Source: Lentilactobacillus dabitei (GTDB lineage: Bacteria; Bacillota; Bacilli; Lactobacillales; Lactobacillaceae). Taken from it: a stretch of DNA of 36,483 bases. Location of the stretch: contig NZ_JAHPPD010000019.1 of NCBI RefSeq assembly GCF_019061365.1, positions 1 through 36,483 of the forward strand. Direction: 5' to 3'. The notes under the pieces were generated by a model, which was not told the DNA's origin, ran no database searches, and was given only the letters and a program-made list of their open reading frames with translations. Every line of letters starts with the position of its first letter. Positions within the stretch are counted from its first letter, which is position 1. This document shows positions 33,345 to 36,483 of this stretch, one piece after another. A program made the translations under genes and the position numbers.

Positions 33345-33515
33345 TTAGGCTATTCCTTTCCCAGAATGTGAGCTTATTGTTTTCCACCATAAGCACCACC
33401 TCCTCTTTAAGGAAATAGCCACCGCCTTAACTTCTCTACAGACTCATATTATACAGGATAAGCTGTTAAAATATACATGAAGACGATCTTTCTGTCCCAA
33501 TTATCTTAACCATGA

Positions 33516-33643
33516 TATAATATAAACACAAAAAGGAAGTTCTGCACCAACAGAACTTCCCGTGTAGAGCCGCTTAAGACGGTGGCAATTAACGTTGATT
33601 AAATAACCGCTAGCTTGCCAGAGCTAAGGCGGCTATTTTTTTT
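33516..33643 (+). ncRNA. Antisense RNA of type I toxin locus 3
   Basis: TATAAT at 33516-33521, hairpin GGAAGTTC/GAACTTCC (33535-33560), AAGACGGTGGC and terminator CCGCTAGCT/AGCTAAGGCGG with TTTTTTTT (to 33643). Nearly identical to the RNA of locus 2. Confidence 0.7.
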
Positions 33644-33737
33644 GCTGACTTTTGATCAGCTCAACAACTAAGACAATTAGGTTAATGATCAATAGACCAG
33701 TCCCAATTGCTAGTTGTAAAGCGTCCGAAATGGACAT
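33633..33737 (-). CDS. Holin-like type I toxin peptide 3
   Basis: A 34-residue peptide differing from peptide 2 by one residue (MSISDAL instead of MSVSDAL). ATG 33737 has AAGGAG eight bases upstream, a better start than in locus 2. A five-codon ORF (ATG 33788, MVLSR) with a GGGGTGG site lies upstream. Locus 3 appears to be a recent tandem duplicate of locus 2. Confidence 0.78.
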   Translation of the reverse strand: MSISDALQLAIGTGLLIINLIVLVVELIKSQQKK

Positions 33738-33932
33738 TGAGGCTACTCCTTTCATCAGGATTTGTGTGCGTTATCGGCTTAACACCATAAGCACCACCCC
33801 TTTACCAGGAAATAGCCACCGCCTTAACTTCTCTACGAATTAATAATATACAGGATAAACTGCGACAACCCAGACTTTCAATCTAATTATTTTATGGGTA
33901 AGTGTCCACTTGTCATATTACAATGTCGATAG

Positions 33933-33961
33933 AAAAAGGAGCCCTGCTGGAACAGGACTCC
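33933..33961 (-). terminator. Terminator after the surface protein gene; orphan type I locus hairpin
   Basis: On the minus strand GGAGTCCTG pairs with CAGGGCTCC (one mismatch) followed by TTTTT, 43 bases past the surface protein stop. The hairpin and its AAAAAGGAGCCCTG flank match the 5' hairpin of the antisense RNA at locus 1, so this is probably the remnant of a fourth toxin locus that now serves as a terminator. Confidence 0.6.
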
Positions 33962-34003
33962 CCGGAACTTCCCCTAGGATTATCAGCTTCCAAGTTTCTA
34001 GCT

Positions 34004-36127
34004 TTATCGATTGATTACTTTAACATATTTGGTATTGCCAGTAATGTAACCACCAGCAATGTGATATCTTAATGAGCCCGTCTTGGTGATGCTATTAGCG
34101 TGTGAGAAATCGTAATTCTTAATTCGAATCCTAGTGCCACGCTTGATATGCTTGTTACGTTTGGTTAAATTAACGGTCTTATAACGGTTAATGTTCTTCT
34201 TGGTCTTGATATAACGAGGCATCTTATGTTTGCCCATCTTAACCAACTTGCGATTGCCAGTAATGTAGTTTCCGTTACTCAATACATAACGAGTGGTTAA
34301 GTTATGGTGGACAAACTTAGTCACATGCAGGACAGTACCTTGCTTGTAGTTGCGAACTTTCTTGGTTAAGTTGGCCTTCTTATAAGCGTTAACGCCCCTG
34401 GGATTAATGACGGTGAGTGTCTTGTGGTTACTTTGATAGTACACAGGGCGGACATAATTCCAACTAGCGGTGATGTAACCAACTAAGCCATCTGTTTTGC
34501 TGGCGTGATTCACATCGCGGACTTTATATCTTAATTTACCAGTTGCTGATCTCCGGTAACCTGTGACCACAAACATTGGCCGGTAAGGACGAGGCTTCTT
34601 TGAGTAATTGGCTTTTCGAGCAGCCTTCGTGAAATTGGCGTTTTTATAGAGGTACATTTTTCGTAATGAATAAACGGCTTGGCCCACAAAACTTTCTTTG
34701 GTAGGAGTTGCTGGCTGCGATTCGGTTTTTGATGGGACTGTTGACTCACTGCTTGGCGTAACAACCGGGTTTGTGTCAGGCGTAACGCTTGGGGTATCGG
34801 GATTAACCGGCGTGGCATTCTTCTTGTAAACGACGGTAATTGTCCCACCAGCCTCTGGGATGACAACCTGACCGTCGACAACTTTACGATCGTTGACGGT
34901 ATAGCCCGGAATGGTTGGGACTTTGACCTTGTCGCCCGCATAGCCTTTACCACTCGAATCTTTGTTCAACGATTGACCATTTTCATCAACTGGATGAATG
35001 GTGTAATTGATTTCGGAGGCGATGGTATAGGGGAGGAAATAATCGATGACATCAAGGTTTGATCTTCCATACCGAGCGAGCATATAATACGAATACGTAT
35101 TAGGACCGTTGTTAATAACCGGAAGGTCAAGATTCCATGGTTTCGATGTAGCGTTACTGGGCACCACTTGTTCGGCGAGCCCAGTAAACGTTATATCATC
35201 ACCCATTATCGTTTGGGTTCCAGTCGGTGCAGCTGGGCCCTGAGCACCGTTTTGCCAAACTTCTAATTGCCGGTAGGTTCCACCACCGGGAATGGGATAA
35301 CCCAATGCGGTGCGTGCCAACATAATATTTTTAGCATCATAGGGGGCACCAACGGCAGAATTTGTGGAATTCTTAGGCAATGCATCAGTAAAAATATTTT
35401 TCCAGGTGTAAGAATTACCATGCAGCGTTATAGCTGGAAGAACGATCCTCTGATCGGACCAAGCAAAATTTTGTGTATAATTATTAGCATCAAGCACATT
35501 TAGGTTGGCAATACAGTTACCACTAACGTCCAACCAGGTTACATTTGGAAGATGTTGATGGTCAATGGGTGAAACATCTGTAATTCGATTGCCAGATAAA
35601 TTAATGTACTCTAAATGAGTCAAGCCCTCTAGGGGGGTTAAATCAGTGATATCACCCCGGTAAAATTTTGACCCATAACTTAAATTGGCTGCAAGTTTTA
35701 TTTTTTTTAAGTTAGTAGCAAGTTCCAGTCCTTGCAAAGAATAATTGCCTGGATTGACCTCTGGCTCGATGGCACCGTTGCTATTTTCGGCGACAGTGTC
35801 CAAGTTGTTATAGGTTTGGTCCTTGCCGGAGGTGCCGGGATCCCAAGTCAACGAGGTCAATTGACCCAGCGCAGTTGTAAAATCCGCTGTACTAATAGTA
35901 TCTAGCGTGGCACTATTACTCACCAAACCCTGCTCCTTCATATTATACAGAACAAGTTCCTGTAATTTCTGATTTGGCATAATATCAGAAATGCTCTGGT
36001 TAGCTGTTGAATCAGCCTGAGCGACGACTGTAACTGGCGTATTTGTAACCTGGGTGACAGTCGTTGTTAATAAAATAGTTGAGCACATTAAGATAAGTGC
36101 CGCCAACAAATGCTTTTGTGATCTCAT
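34004..36127 (-). CDS. Secreted surface protein with LRR, MucBP and basic wall-binding repeats
   Basis: A 707-residue exported protein. A signal peptide covers residues 1-38 (LLAALILMCSTILLTTTVTQ, then VVAQADS). Leucine-rich repeats follow near 155-215 (ITDLTPLEGLTHLEYINLSG). A MucBP domain lies near 380-445 (INYTIHPVDENGQSL, GYTVNDRKVVDGQ, TVVYKK). A Pro/Thr/Ser linker then leads to three basic C-terminal repeats of about 65 residues (for example RYVLSNGNYITGNRKLVKM), similar to DUF5776/SLAP-type wall-binding modules. There is no LPxTG anchor, so it is probably held by the cationic repeats. ATG 36127 is nine bases after GGGGG; ATG 36133 is an alternative. A role in mucus or surface adhesion is inferred. 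Confidence 0.88.
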   Translation of the reverse strand: MRSQKHLLAALILMCSTILLTTTVTQVTNTPVTVVAQADSTANQSISDIMPNQKLQELVLYNMKEQGLVSNSATLDTISTADFTTALGQLTSLTWDPGTSGKDQTYNNLDTVAENSNGAIEPEVNPGNYSLQGLELATNLKKIKLAANLSYGSKFYRGDITDLTPLEGLTHLEYINLSGNRITDVSPIDHQHLPNVTWLDVSGNCIANLNVLDANNYTQNFAWSDQRIVLPAITLHGNSYTWKNIFTDALPKNSTNSAVGAPYDAKNIMLARTALGYPIPGGGTYRQLEVWQNGAQGPAAPTGTQTIMGDDITFTGLAEQVVPSNATSKPWNLDLPVINNGPNTYSYYMLARYGRSNLDVIDYFLPYTIASEINYTIHPVDENGQSLNKDSSGKGYAGDKVKVPTIPGYTVNDRKVVDGQVVIPEAGGTITVVYKKNATPVNPDTPSVTPDTNPVVTPSSESTVPSKTESQPATPTKESFVGQAVYSLRKMYLYKNANFTKAARKANYSKKPRPYRPMFVVTGYRRSATGKLRYKVRDVNHASKTDGLVGYITASWNYVRPVYYQSNHKTLTVINPRGVNAYKKANLTKKVRNYKQGTVLHVTKFVHHNLTTRYVLSNGNYITGNRKLVKMGKHKMPRYIKTKKNINRYKTVNLTKRNKHIKRGTRIRIKNYDFSHANSITKTGSLRYHIAGGYITGNTKYVKVINR

Positions 36128-36414
36128 TGTCATTCTCCCCCTCAAGAAACGTTAGCTCTGTCTGACTCAGTTCTATATTTCCAAGCTGACCACTTCTAGT
36201 TAACATAGTTATTATAATTTTATTATCCTTCAATTGTCAATTCGGTGAACTGCGAGCTAATCTAATGAGTTGATTAGTTAACAGACAATCGACATGTTGG
36301 GGTGCAATAAGGTGAACTGCTCTGTTATTCGTGGCAGAGTAGTTCACAACAGAGCAAGTTACAATCATAAGCTGGTAATTAATTACGCTTAGACATTTAA
36401 TAAGGCTTGAATTG
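36128..36414. other. Region between the surface protein and the IS30 element
   Basis: No supported gene. It holds the surface protein promoter zone and an inverted repeat GTGAACT-CTCTG / CAGAG-AGTTCAC (36313-36345) whose left part repeats a GGTGAACTGC found at 36243. Confidence 0.4.
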
Positions 36415-36483
36415 TCAAATTAAGTGCAACACTACATTAAAGAATATTTCATAAGGCGTTTTCCATCCGAGACATTTACGGGG
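36415..36483 (-). CDS. IS30-family transposase, C-terminal end (cut by window edge)
   Basis: The minus strand encodes PRKCLGWKTPYEIFFNVVLH, then Leu-Ile and TGA. This is the C-terminus of IS30-type transposases, where a (R/P)RK-LGW-TP-E-F pattern ends the integrase core. The rest of the element lies beyond the window. The terminal inverted repeat should fall in the bases just below 36415. Confidence 0.85.
   Translation of the reverse strand, partial: PRKCLGWKTPYEIFFNVVLHLI

Noticed and set aside
1-36483. tRNA or rRNA genes
   Set aside because: No cloverleaf with a conserved T-loop (GGTTCGAATCC) or rRNA sequence was seen in the window.

Overview
The window is the replication-origin region of a low-to-mid GC Firmicute, most likely a member of the Lactobacillaceae. 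The evidence is the gene order dnaA-dnaN-yaaA-recF-gyrB-gyrA on the minus strand diverging from rpmH-rnpA-yidC on the plus strand, strong AGGAGG-type ribosome sites, a T-box leader, holin-like toxin peptides and a MucBP/LRR surface protein with basic wall-binding repeats. The genus cannot be fixed from the sequence alone.

Layout. 0-9.4 kb (minus): gyrA, gyrB, recF, yaaA, dnaN, dnaA. DnaA boxes lie on both sides of dnaA (9.43-9.70 kb and 7.89-7.99 kb), giving a bipartite oriC with an AT-rich unwinding element and DnaA-trio-like triplets. 9.8-11.3 kb (plus): rpmH, rnpA, yidC. 11.4-13.8 kb: glucarate dehydratase and a frameshifted cation transporter, placed between yidC and its usual partner jag. 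14.0-18.3 kb (plus): jag, mnmE, mnmG. Three ParB-type parS sites sit at 2.75, 16.4 and 30.0 kb.

18.7-23.4 kb is accessory: a frameshifted SDR gene, an MFS pump broken by one amber codon, signal peptidase I, a histidine phosphatase, a KptA RNA 2'-phosphotransferase and a 52-residue zinc ribbon. A YefM-YoeB toxin-antitoxin pair follows at 24.1 kb. The 24.7-30.0 kb block is aromatic amino acid synthesis: trpE-trpG (minus) behind a T-box, and aroF-aroB (plus) behind a leader peptide ending in Phe-Ser-Tyr-Tyr-Trp-Pro-Leu with mutually exclusive RNA hairpins.

30.1-33.9 kb is dense in addiction modules: an MqsR-like toxin, an HTH antitoxin with a long tail and a SecB-like chaperone in one operon (a candidate toxin-antitoxin-chaperone system); three tandem type I holin-like toxin/antisense RNA loci plus an orphan hairpin; and a Phd/RelE pair beside an IS remnant. 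The window ends with a large secreted surface protein and the 3' end of an IS30-family transposase.

Two families of hairpin repeat run through the intergenic regions. The main one has about seven full copies of about 118 bp whose stems differ in sequence but keep pairing, capped by a conserved CTGGTTTTGG-like loop.

The most interesting items are the SecB-type TAC operon, the FSYYW attenuator, the covarying hairpin repeat family and the type I toxin cluster.
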